16,892 bases of DNA from CAWIVJ01 sp963839525 (GCA_963839525.1 CAWIVJ010000008.1:1-16892); one strand, 5' to 3'. Positions 7,090-14,272 are shown, numbered from the stretch's first letter. Numbers and translations: made by a program. Notes: generated by a model from the letters alone, not told the origin.

Positions 7090-8653
7090 AATTAAAACCT
7101 TAACAAAAAATATGTTAAAGGTTAAGTCTCCGGATGAATTAATAGCAGAAGGAAAAAAATCTGAATTAAATAAAACTTTGACTGCCGGAGATTTAATAAT
7201 CCTTGGTATGGGAGCAGTTGTAGGAACAGGGATTTTTACGGTTGTGGGCATAGCTGCTCAAGGCGGTCCTGAAGGTGTAGGAGCTGGACCTGCTCTTGTA
7301 ATTTCAATGATTCTTGCAGCAACAGCCAGTCTTTTTGCTGCGCTTTGTTATAGTGAATTTGCATCAATGATTCCGGTTGCCGGAAGTGCTTACACTTACA
7401 CTTACGCTACAATGGGCGAATTTATGGCATGGATTGTAGGCTGGATTTTAATGCTTGAATATGCTATCGGGAATATTACTGTGGCAAGTGCCTGGACAGG
7501 ATATTTATTTCAGCTTTTAAAAGGTTTTTCCCATATATTGCCGGGTTGGATTGTAAGCCCGCCTATTTGGCTTGTAAATGATTACCGCTCTGCTACAATT
7601 ATTTGTAAAAGAGAACACCTGGATCCGAATATTGTTATTCCGCATGTTTTAGGAATTCCTATTTCAATAAATATTCCTGCTGTTTTTATAGTTTTGCTTT
7701 TAACTCTTGTCCTTATAAAAGGAATCAAAGAATCTACGAGATTTGCAAGTATTATGGTAGGTGTTAACTTAGTGATAATTACTGCTTTTATCCTGGTAGG
7801 AGCATTTTATGTTAAACCGGAGAACTGGGTACCTTTTGCTCCAAACGGATTTGAAGGAGTCTTCATGGGTGCTTTTTTAATATTTTTTGCGTATGTTGGA
7901 TTTGATGCAATTTCAACCACTGCAGAAGAAACTAAAAATCCTCAAAGAGATTTGCCCATCGGTATTATAGGAACACTTGTTATTTGTACTGTTATGTATG
8001 TAATTGTTGCTCTCATTTTAACAGGCATGATGCCTTATACTCAAATAGATTTTCAGGCCCCTATTGCACATGCGATGAGAATAGTTGGTCAAAACAGGCT
8101 TGCAGGGTTTATTTCTATGGGAGCATTAGCAGGTTTAACTTCTGTGTTGCTTATTTATCAGCTTGGAACAACCAGAATTTTGTACGCTATGAGCAGAGAC
8201 GGCTTTATTCCTAAGGGATTGAGAAAAGTTAACCGAAAAACACGTACTCCCCAAATCTTAACCTGGCTTGCAGCATTAATAGTTATTGTTTGTTCTTTAT
8301 TTATGGATATAAATATATCTGCCGAATTATGTAATTTTGGAACTTTTACATCGTTTATAATTGTATGTATTGCTGTTTTAATTTTAAGAAAAACTGATCC
8401 AAACCGTCACAGACCTTTTAAAGTTCCTTTTTCTCCGCTTTTTCCAATTCTTGGAATACTAACATGCGGAGGCTTAATGTTTTATTCAATGGGAAGTTTA
8501 AAAACATCTTCTACAATTTTTCCGCTCTGGATTTTAGCCGGTATTCTAATTTACGCAGGTTATAGCTACAGAACACAAAGAAAACTTGAAAAGAAAAGAA
8601 AGAAATTTAAAATAAAAGCATTAGAAAAAATAATTTTTAATAGGTTGAGTTAG
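7064..8653 (+). CDS. APC family amino-acid permease, copy 2 (tandem paralogue)
   Basis: A 529-residue APC permease that aligns with copy 1 almost end to end, without gaps through the first 70 residues and with nearly identical stretches near the C-terminus (LILRKTDP.RHRPFKVPFSP). TM1 has G-T-G at residues 54-56 where copy 1 has G-S-G, a difference exactly at the substrate-binding turn. A loop near residue 325 is several residues shorter than in copy 1. ATG 7064 was chosen because its N-terminus aligns with copy 1 and AGAGAAA lies upstream; a start at 7112 would remove the overlap but shorten the aligned N-terminus. The basic C-terminal tail differs completely from copy 1. The last 17 bp overlap the convergent formyltransferase gene. 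Confidence 0.9.
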   Translation: MKNSQLLTKIKTLTKNMLKVKSPDELIAEGKKSELNKTLTAGDLIILGMGAVVGTGIFTVVGIAAQGGPEGVGAGPALVISMILAATASLFAALCYSEFASMIPVAGSAYTYTYATMGEFMAWIVGWILMLEYAIGNITVASAWTGYLFQLLKGFSHILPGWIVSPPIWLVNDYRSATIICKREHLDPNIVIPHVLGIPISINIPAVFIVLLLTLVLIKGIKESTRFASIMVGVNLVIITAFILVGAFYVKPENWVPFAPNGFEGVFMGAFLIFFAYVGFDAISTTAEETKNPQRDLPIGIIGTLVICTVMYVIVALILTGMMPYTQIDFQAPIAHAMRIVGQNRLAGFISMGALAGLTSVLLIYQLGTTRILYAMSRDGFIPKGLRKVNRKTRTPQILTWLAALIVIVCSLFMDINISAELCNFGTFTSFIIVCIAVLILRKTDPNRHRPFKVPFSPLFPILGILTCGGLMFYSMGSLKTSSTIFPLWILAGILIYAGYSYRTQRKLEKKRKKFKIKALEKIIFNRLS

Positions 8654-9614
8654 TTTTATCCTTAACTCTGTATTTGATGTATAAAGCTGTTAGAAATTTA
8701 GAAAAGCCGTGCAATTCTATTGCGCTCATCTTTAGAAATTTGTTGTTTCCGCATAAAACAGTGACGGATTTGTCTTTATGGAATTTTTCAATAATTTCTC
8801 CTGCTTGTTGGCGGGATAGCAATTCAGGCTTATTTTTAGTTTCAATAATTTCAAGCTTATAAGGATTTGGGATAAAAAAATGGTTTTTGTAGCTAAAATA
8901 ACATTTAATCCAGGGGTGGAATGCTCTTATATGTGCAGAAACTTCCTCTGCCGATTTTGAAAAATCAAGCATAACTTCTTCTTCTGTAATTCTGGGAAAA
9001 TAACTTGCTTTGTTTTCATCTTGTTTAACAGGGATAATAATTTCTTTATCAAGTTTTTTAAGAAGTTCACGGATACCTTTTCTTGAAGCTAAAGCAATTC
9101 TGTGGCGCAATTCTGCTCCTGTATCTTCCGGTTTAATTTCAACGGTTTTTTGAAGCAGAATTGCGCCCGTATCAAAATTTTCATCCATTAAATGAAACGT
9201 AACCCCTGATTTTTTTTCCAAATGTTTTATGGCTTGCAAATAAGGGTTTGGACCTCTGTACTTTGGCAAAAGAGCAGGATGAACATTTATCGTAGCAATT
9301 TTGGGAAGATTTATAATAGGCTTTTTAATTTTCTCTCCCCATGAGCCGACTAAAACTATGTCTGCGTTTAATCTTAAAATCTCTTTTTTAAACTCTGCTG
9401 AATTAACACTTTTAGCCTTAATTTCATATAATTTATGACTTTTTATGTAAGTATATTCAGAAGAAGGATTAAATAAATCAACAATAGTTCTGTCAATTGA
9501 AGGCAATCGAACTTTATCATACCTGAAAACACCCACAATCTCATGGTTTGCATCCATACAGCCTGCAATTAAGTTTGTTAATAATTCGCCTGCACCCAAT
9601 ATGACTACTTTCAT
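8637..9614 (-). CDS. Fmt-like formyltransferase family protein
   Basis: A 325-residue protein with a Rossmann-like N-terminus (VVILGAGELLTNLI) and the formyltetrahydrofolate-dependent formyltransferase core. The catalytic set is N110 and H112 in TINVHPALLPKYRGPNPY and D148 in DENFDTGAI. A C-terminal Fmt-type domain begins around SYFPRITEEEVMLDFS (204-219). Overall order and length match methionyl-tRNA formyltransferase, which formylates initiator Met-tRNA. However, the loop reads GPNPY where classical Fmt has G-A-A-P-I, and the segment before the core is VLVGSWGEKI instead of the usual AYG form. Sugar-nucleotide formyltransferases (ArnA-like) share this fold, so fmt is a reasonable but not certain name. 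AAGGA precedes the ATG. The gene stands alone and overlaps permease 2 tail to tail. Confidence 0.8.
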   Translation of the reverse strand: MKVVILGAGELLTNLIAGCMDANHEIVGVFRYDKVRLPSIDRTIVDLFNPSSEYTYIKSHKLYEIKAKSVNSAEFKKEILRLNADIVLVGSWGEKIKKPIINLPKIATINVHPALLPKYRGPNPYLQAIKHLEKKSGVTFHLMDENFDTGAILLQKTVEIKPEDTGAELRHRIALASRKGIRELLKKLDKEIIIPVKQDENKASYFPRITEEEVMLDFSKSAEEVSAHIRAFHPWIKCYFSYKNHFFIPNPYKLEIIETKNKPELLSRQQAGEIIEKFHKDKSVTVLCGNNKFLKMSAIELHGFSKFLTALYIKYRVKDKTNSTY

Positions 9615-9650
9615 GTTTTTCCTTATTTTTTGCCGGACTAAAATATTTAC

Positions 9651-9679
9651 AATTTACAACGATAAAACAATTTTATCAA
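9651..9679 (-). promoter_or_regulatory. Candidate promoter of the formyltransferase gene, with palindrome over the -35
   Basis: On the minus strand TTGATA (9674-9679), a 17-nt spacer and TAAATT (9651-9656) form a plausible promoter with a leader of about 30 nt. A perfect inverted repeat, GATAAAA-CAA-TTTTATC (9661-9677), lies over the -35 and spacer, in the position expected for a repressor operator. The A-T-rich composition means chance cannot be excluded. Confidence 0.5.
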
Positions 9680-9795
9680 AAAAAAGGATATTTTTTAATA
9701 TTAAGAAATTTGAACACAATATAAAAAAACTAGCAAAAAATATTTTTAGGTTTTTTAGACATGTGTTAGTCTTTATAATAAGAAAGGAATTAAAA

Positions 9796-10125
9796 ATGAG
9801 AATACAAAGTATTAGAACAAATAACTATCAAAATCAAGCAATTTATCGTAAAAACAATGTTACAAATCCCACTTTCGGCATGAAAGTTGATGATACAGTA
9901 AGAATTCTCGAGGATATTGTAAATAAAATAGCGAAAGAGGAGCTTGACTTGCCATGCAGCCTTAAAATGGATCAAGTACTAGATGCAATACAAAAATTAA
10001 AGATAAGCGGCAATCCTAACTCAGTAGATTTAACCTTTATTGGACAACATAAAGGAACGAAAACAACCGCTGAGTTGATAGATATGCTTTTTAATAAATT
10101 TTGTATTTCTAAATCTACAAAATAA
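9796..10125 (+). CDS. Orphan 109-residue protein with N-terminal F-G-M leader
   Basis: The start is ATG 9796, preceded by AAAGGA about 7 nt upstream. The frame is open to 9601, but that extension has no ribosome binding site and reads as AT-rich spacer. The first 29 residues (MRIQSIRTNN... to NPTFGM) are polar, rich in Asn, Gln and Arg, and end in T-F-G-M (F27, G28, M29). They resemble the leaders of the proteins at 1820-2515 and 13856-14218. The remaining 80 residues look helical and soluble, with two cysteines and no recognised motif. No family was recognised. It is flanked by a divergent formyltransferase gene and a convergent ribF only 17 bp away; no hairpin terminator was found between them. 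A TATAAT at 9774-9779 is too close to the start to be its -10. Confidence 0.75.
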   Translation: MRIQSIRTNNYQNQAIYRKNNVTNPTFGMKVDDTVRILEDIVNKIAKEELDLPCSLKMDQVLDAIQKLKISGNPNSVDLTFIGQHKGTKTTAELIDMLFNKFCISKSTK

Positions 10126-10142
10126 TCGTACAAATTTAATGC

Positions 10143-11051
10143 TTACGCACTACCTTCAACCAATTCAACATCTTTTTGAATTTGAAATTTAAGCTCATTT
10201 AAGGAATCAAATTTCATTTCTTCGCGGATTTTTTTGAGGAAAGTCACTTTTATTTCTTCGCCGTAAATTTCTTTGTCAAAATTTAGAATATGGACTTCTA
10301 AAACAGCTTTTTCATTGTTAAAAATGGTCGGGCGGAAACCGTAATTAGCTATACCGTCAAATATTTCACCATTATATTCAACTTTAACCTTATAAACTCC
10401 TCTACCGATTTCAACTAAATTATCAGGATAAAACAAATTTGCTGTTCTAAATCCGAGTTTGCGCCCGAGGTGTTTGCCTTCTACAACTGTTTCTTCCAAA
10501 AAGTAATCATAACCAAGCATGACATTTACAAATTCAATATTTCCAAGCGAAATATCATCTCTGATTCTTGTGCTGCTTACAATTTCTGAGTTATAGAGGA
10601 CAGGCGGAACCTCAAAGTATTTATATTTTAAATCTTCCTGCATTTTTTTTAATAAATGAACATCTCCCGATTTTTTAGCTCCGAAAGAATGATTAAACCC
10701 TGTTGAAATTGCTGACGGGGTAAAGTTTTTTATAATAACATCCTGCAAATACTCATAACCGTTCATCATTGCCAAATGTTTATCAAATTTAAGAAAATAT
10801 AGGAAATCAACGCCTAAATCTTCAAACATTTTAATTTTATCATGTCTTTTAATGATATATTTTGGTTTTATGTGGTAAAAAAAACAGCACGGATGGTCTT
10901 GAAAGGTTATCACCGCTGACTTAAAGTTGTATTTATTCCCAAATTCAACGGCGCTTTTGATAACCGCCTGATGCCCGATATGCACGCCGTCAAAAAAACC
11001 GAATGCTAAAGATAAGTTTTTATTTTCATTTAATTCTTCAAATATTTGCAT
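10143..11051 (-). CDS. ribF: Bifunctional riboflavin kinase / FAD synthetase
   Basis: A 302-residue RibF. The N-terminal adenylyltransferase module has GFFDGVHIGH (18-27) and SSTRIRD (159-165). The C-terminal riboflavin kinase module has GRKLGFRTAN (196-205), NYGFRPT (237-242), the catalytic glutamate in LEVHI (E252) and the closing IREEMKFDSLNELKFQIQKD block. It converts riboflavin to FMN and FMN to FAD in the cytoplasm. One oddity is that the usual G-x-P-T-A-N flavin/metal-binding motif reads G-F-R-T-A-N, with Arg202 in place of proline, while Thr203 and Asn205 are kept. The kinase is therefore probably active, but this should be noted. The Shine-Dalgarno is weak (AAAGAAAG). It lies downstream of aspS, separated by the cloverleaf repeat. 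Confidence 0.95.
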   Translation of the reverse strand: MQIFEELNENKNLSLAFGFFDGVHIGHQAVIKSAVEFGNKYNFKSAVITFQDHPCCFFYHIKPKYIIKRHDKIKMFEDLGVDFLYFLKFDKHLAMMNGYEYLQDVIIKNFTPSAISTGFNHSFGAKKSGDVHLLKKMQEDLKYKYFEVPPVLYNSEIVSSTRIRDDISLGNIEFVNVMLGYDYFLEETVVEGKHLGRKLGFRTANLFYPDNLVEIGRGVYKVKVEYNGEIFDGIANYGFRPTIFNNEKAVLEVHILNFDKEIYGEEIKVTFLKKIREEMKFDSLNELKFQIQKDVELVEGSA

Positions 11052-11065
11052 GACTTTCTTTCAAT

Positions 11066-11139
11066 CGTCATGCTGAGATTATTTTTCAGCATCGCATAAA
11101 CGAAAAACTATGCGGCCCTGAAATAAATTCAGGGTGACG
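11066..11139. repeat. 74-nt REP-like element with perfect cloverleaf symmetry
   Basis: The ends CGTCA (11066-11070) and TGACG (11135-11139) pair as an outer stem. Inside are three perfect hairpin arms: TGCTGA/TCAGCA (71-76 with 86-91), CGCATA/TATGCG (93-98 with 109-114) and CCCTGAA/TTCAGGG (116-122 with 128-134; numbers are the last digits after 11000). Only T92 and G115 are left unpaired between arms. The sequence style (GTCATGCTGA, TTCAGGGTGACG) recalls a REP-like palindrome family I remember from many unrelated bacterial genomes. It fills almost the whole 97-bp gap between aspS and ribF and has no coding potential. Confidence 0.75.
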
Positions 11140-11148
11140 TATATAAAT

Positions 11149-12921
11149 TCACTTCTTTGTTACCGTACTTTTTAAGTGTAATTCCCTTAACTGTTGAACA
11201 GATGCTTCTGCAGGTGCATCTGTCATTAAACATTTTGCATTTGAGTTCTTAGGAAATGCAATAACGTCTCTTATTGATTCAGTTTTTGCAAGAAGAGCAA
11301 TTAATCTGTCCAGACCTATTGCAATACCGGCATGAGGAGGTGTTCCGTATTTAAAGGCATTTACCATAAAGCCGAATTTTTTTTGAACTTCTTTTTCGCT
11401 AAAGCCTAAAGCTTTAAATACACGTTCCTGAACTTCGCTTGAATGAATTCTAACGCTTCCGCCGCCTAATTCTGTTCCGTTATAAATTATATCATAGGCT
11501 ATTGAACGGCAATTTGCAGAATCTGTTTCCATTTTGTCAATATCCTCAGGATTTGGTGCTGTGAAAGGATGGTGAACAGAAACATAGCGTTCGTCTTCTT
11601 CGGAGTACTCAAACATAGGAAAATCTATAACCCAAAGCAAATTATGTTTATTTTCGTCAATTAATCCCAGTTTTTTGCCGAAATAAAGTCTGAATCGTCC
11701 CAAGACATCAAAAACTGTTTTTGGTTTATCTGCTACGAAGAAAACGATATCTCCTCTTTGAGCACCGGAGCGTTTTTGAAGTTCAGCAATTTGTTCTTCG
11801 GTTAAAAATTTAAATACAGGGGATTTAACTTCGCCGTCTTCCATGTAAGTTACCCAGGCAAGCCCTTTTGCTCCAAAAGAAATTGCAAGGTTTCTTATAT
11901 CATCCATGTCTTTTCTTGAATAATTAGCAATTCCCGGGATTCTAATTGCCCGAACAGTTCCGCCGTTTGCAATTACACCTTTAAAAGCTTCAAAAGTAGA
12001 AGCCTGCATAATGTCTGTTATATTAAACAATTTTAAATCAAAACGAGTATCAGGTCTGTCAGAACCGTAATTTTTCATTGCTTCTTTATAAGTCATTTGA
12101 ATAAACGGAGGTTTAACTTCAATACCTGCTTCTTTAAAGGCATCAACCAAGAGTCCTTCGGTAAGTTCTATTACATCCTGCTGTTCTACAAAAGACATTT
12201 CTAAATCGATTTGAGTAAATTCAGGTTGTCTATCTGCTCTTAAGTCCTCATCTCTAAAGCATTTAGCGATTTGATAGTATTTTTCGATACCGCCGACCAT
12301 TAATAATTGTTTAAAAATTTGCGGTGATTGAGGAAGCGCATAAAATTTGCCTTCATGTACACGTGAAGGTACCAGATAATCTCTTGCGCCTTCCGGTGTT
12401 GTATTTATCAAAACAGGAGTTTCAACTTCCATAAAATCTTTATTGTTGAGGTAATTTCTTGTTGCAGTAACAATTTTATGACGTAACATAAGTGTGTTTA
12501 AAGTTTTTTCACGTCTAATATCCAAATATCTGTATTTTAACCTTATATCTTCAGAAACATTTTCGTCATCAAGCATAAACGGTAAAGTTTTTGCCTCAGA
12601 AAGTATCTCTATAAATTCAGGATACATTTCAACTTGTCCGGTAGCATATTTTTCGTTATAAGTCTCTTCGGGACGACGGGTTATTTTACCTTTAACTTTT
12701 ACAACAAATTCATTTTTTAATTTTTCGAATGTGGAGTGAACCTGGGGATTAATTTGCGGATCGGAAACAAGTTGGAAAAAGCCTGTTTTATCTCTTAATT
12801 CCACAAAAATAATTCCGCCTAAATCTCTTATGCAAGCTACCCAGCCTGATAATGTTACTTCCTGATTTAAATTGCCGAGATTCAGTTTTCCACAGTTATT
12901 TGTTTTATATTTTTCTTGCAT
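11149..12921 (-). CDS. aspS: Aspartyl-tRNA synthetase, bacterial type
   Basis: A 590-residue class IIb synthetase of normal bacterial length with the inserted GAD domain. An OB-fold anticodon domain covers residues 1-110. The catalytic core shows motif 2 in CFRDEDLRADRQPEFTQIDLE (221-241), the HHPFTAPNPEDID segment, GGGSVRIH and motif 3 GIAIGLDRLIALL near the end. It charges tRNA-Asp with aspartate. In the anticodon-binding loop the residue matching E. coli Leu30 is also leucine (L34), which is usual for discriminating enzymes, but the normally Arg-rich stretch before it reads A-C-I-R-D, keeping only one arginine. Upstream SD is modest (AAAGAG). A promoter fits at 12989-13017; ribF follows after the cloverleaf element. 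Confidence 0.97.
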   Translation of the reverse strand: MQEKYKTNNCGKLNLGNLNQEVTLSGWVACIRDLGGIIFVELRDKTGFFQLVSDPQINPQVHSTFEKLKNEFVVKVKGKITRRPEETYNEKYATGQVEMYPEFIEILSEAKTLPFMLDDENVSEDIRLKYRYLDIRREKTLNTLMLRHKIVTATRNYLNNKDFMEVETPVLINTTPEGARDYLVPSRVHEGKFYALPQSPQIFKQLLMVGGIEKYYQIAKCFRDEDLRADRQPEFTQIDLEMSFVEQQDVIELTEGLLVDAFKEAGIEVKPPFIQMTYKEAMKNYGSDRPDTRFDLKLFNITDIMQASTFEAFKGVIANGGTVRAIRIPGIANYSRKDMDDIRNLAISFGAKGLAWVTYMEDGEVKSPVFKFLTEEQIAELQKRSGAQRGDIVFFVADKPKTVFDVLGRFRLYFGKKLGLIDENKHNLLWVIDFPMFEYSEEDERYVSVHHPFTAPNPEDIDKMETDSANCRSIAYDIIYNGTELGGGSVRIHSSEVQERVFKALGFSEKEVQKKFGFMVNAFKYGTPPHAGIAIGLDRLIALLAKTESIRDVIAFPKNSNAKCLMTDAPAEASVQQLRELHLKSTVTKK

Positions 12922-12988
12922 TTTTTCTCTTTCTATTTTCTATGGGGCTTACTAGCCTAATCTGTTTTTACATATTTTATGCTTAATT

Positions 12989-13017
12989 ATCTTAACAAAA
13001 ACATGATAAATTGTGAA
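12989..13017 (-). promoter_or_regulatory. Candidate promoter of aspS
   Basis: On the minus strand TTCACA (13012-13017, one mismatch to TTGACA), a 17-nt spacer and TAAGAT (12989-12994) form a plausible sigma70 promoter. It gives a leader of about 60 nt that includes a small GGCT-TACT-AGCC hairpin near 12945-12956. No similarly good promoter was found for the divergent gene at 13084. Confidence 0.5.
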
Positions 13018-13083
13018 CATTTATATTAAAAATTCTGTGTTTTTGGTAATATTAAAGCATATTAAACATAAAAAGAGGCCTCG

Positions 13084-13761
13084 ATGACAAGAACAGTAGA
13101 GGTTTATGCAGGAGCATATGCCAGCGGAAAATCAGAAACAGCAATAAACAGAGCAAGACAATTTGCTATTCAGCATAAGAAAATTACATTAGTGGATTTG
13201 GATACGGTAGAACCTGCTTATACTTTAAGACCACTTGCCGGAGAACTGGAAAATAACGGTATTAACGTTATAACGCAGCTGGATTACTTTGGTCTTGGTG
13301 AAGCAGGTAGCTATGTTACTCCTGCTCAAATTAATTGTTTAAGTATGCACAGTGATATCGTAATTGATGTTGGTTATGGCTCTTCAGGACTCGATATTCT
13401 TGATATTGTAACCAATATAGGTAAAGAAGAGAATTTACAAATTTATCTTGTAATTAATACTTCAAAATTTGAAACTTCTTCTGTAGAAAACATAATTGAA
13501 TATCATGATTTTAGTTTGGGAACAGAGAAAAGACCATGGAAAAATTTTTCAGGGATTATTTCAAATACTCATTTTGGTGATGAAACCACAAAAGAGGATG
13601 TTATAAGAGGTTATGAACTAACAAAAAAAGCAGCGCAAAAAATCGGCATTCCAATCAGAGCAATCGGTGTTGATGAAAAACTTATGGCTGATTTTGATTT
13701 CACATATGACGGGATAGATGTTTGGATTTATAAACGATTTATGCCAAAGGCGCTTTGGTAA
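13084..13761 (+). CDS. MinD/ParA-like (SIMIBI) P-loop NTPase, function unknown
   Basis: A 225-residue single-domain NTPase. Walker A is GAYASGKSE (10-18). A DLD motif follows at 38-40 (LVDLDTVEPAYTLRP), a Walker B-like IDVGYGSSG at 94-102, and an INTSKFET segment at 124-131 followed by ISNTHFGDETT. This order matches a widespread uncharacterised group of MinD/Mrp-like proteins whose usual version reads G-H-Y-G-S-G-K-T-E and V-D-L-D-I-V-N-P. The deviant Lys of ParA/MinD Walker A is absent. No membrane helix or amphipathic MinD tail is obvious. It probably binds ATP or GTP and acts as a molecular switch or metallocentre/cofactor helper, but this is only by analogy. GAGG lies 6 nt before the ATG. 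It stands alone between aspS (divergent) and the small membrane protein gene 94 bp downstream. Confidence 0.8.
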   Translation: MTRTVEVYAGAYASGKSETAINRARQFAIQHKKITLVDLDTVEPAYTLRPLAGELENNGINVITQLDYFGLGEAGSYVTPAQINCLSMHSDIVIDVGYGSSGLDILDIVTNIGKEENLQIYLVINTSKFETSSVENIIEYHDFSLGTEKRPWKNFSGIISNTHFGDETTKEDVIRGYELTKKAAQKIGIPIRAIGVDEKLMADFDFTYDGIDVWIYKRFMPKALW

Positions 13762-13855
13762 TTAAATTATGTAACAAAAATCGCTTTTTAGTACAATTAT
13801 TTTTATGTTTGGTTATTAAATAATTAGTAGTGTGTAAAAACGTGGAGAATTTGTA

Positions 13856-14218
13856 ATGGCAATAAGTGTTCAACCTATAAAAACTCTATCTTTTGGAGCT
13901 AAGACTCGTAACGGAAATGATTATAAAAAAAGCCAAATTGGTAAGCTTTCAGGTTTAGTTGCCGGTGCAGGTTTTGCCGGTTATGGTTTATATAAGGGCA
14001 TCAAGCAGGGCGTTTTTAAAGAAGGTTTTAAAGAATTTGGAAAACAAGGTAAATTAGCTAAAAATTTTGTTTTAGCATTCACAATAGGAGTATTTGCTTT
14101 AACAGGTTTAGGTTTAGGGGCAATTGTTGATGCGATTATAAACAGCGTAAGACGAAACAAAGCCGATGAAAAGGCAGAAGAAGCAAAAGAAGCTCAGAAA
14201 GCTCAAAAAACCGAGTAG
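13856..14218 (+). CDS. Small two-TM protein with N-terminal F-G-A leader
   Basis: A 120-residue protein starting at ATG 13856 behind GGAG (8 nt). Residues 1-15 form a short leader ending in L-S-F-G-A (F13, G14, A15), the third such leader in the window. Two glycine-rich hydrophobic segments follow (about 28-49 and 70-94), with a basic loop between them, and then a highly charged Ala/Glu/Lys tail (100-120). It is predicted to be an inner-membrane protein with both ends on the same side. The glycine zipper look of the segments (GLVAGAGFAGYGLYKG) could favour helix packing or oligomers. No family was recognised. It ends at a strong bidirectional terminator and has no clear promoter of its own; read-through from the NTPase gene is possible. 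Confidence 0.75.
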   Translation: MAISVQPIKTLSFGAKTRNGNDYKKSQIGKLSGLVAGAGFAGYGLYKGIKQGVFKEGFKEFGKQGKLAKNFVLAFTIGVFALTGLGLGAIVDAIINSVRRNKADEKAEEAKEAQKAQKTE

Positions 14219-14236
14219 TTTTAAGATTTTATATAC

Positions 14237-14272
14237 AAAAGGCGCCGGCAAAAATTTTTGCCGGCGCCTTTT
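14237..14272. terminator. 36-nt perfect palindrome, bidirectional terminator
   Basis: The first 18 bases (AAAAGGCGCCGGCAAAAA) are the exact reverse complement of the last 18. The transcript folds into a GC-rich stem (GGCGCCGGC with GCCGGCGCC) flanked by A and T runs on both sides. It lies between the convergent genes ending at 14218 (plus) and 14285 (minus), so it can terminate both. Confidence 0.9.

Noticed and set aside
7984..8214. A 76-codon open frame inside permease 2
   Set aside because: It is out of frame within a clear permease gene with no ribosome binding site and a Cys/Tyr-rich shadow composition.
9601..9795. N-terminal extension of the 109-residue F-G protein
   Set aside because: The extension lacks a ribosome binding site, runs over the formyltransferase promoter region and has biased Phe/Lys/Ile content; ATG 9796 has a good Shine-Dalgarno and gives the shared leader.
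10497..10700. SFGA in RibF as another F-G leader
   Set aside because: It is internal (residues 122-125) and belongs to the normal adenylyltransferase motif region, so it is not an N-terminal leader.
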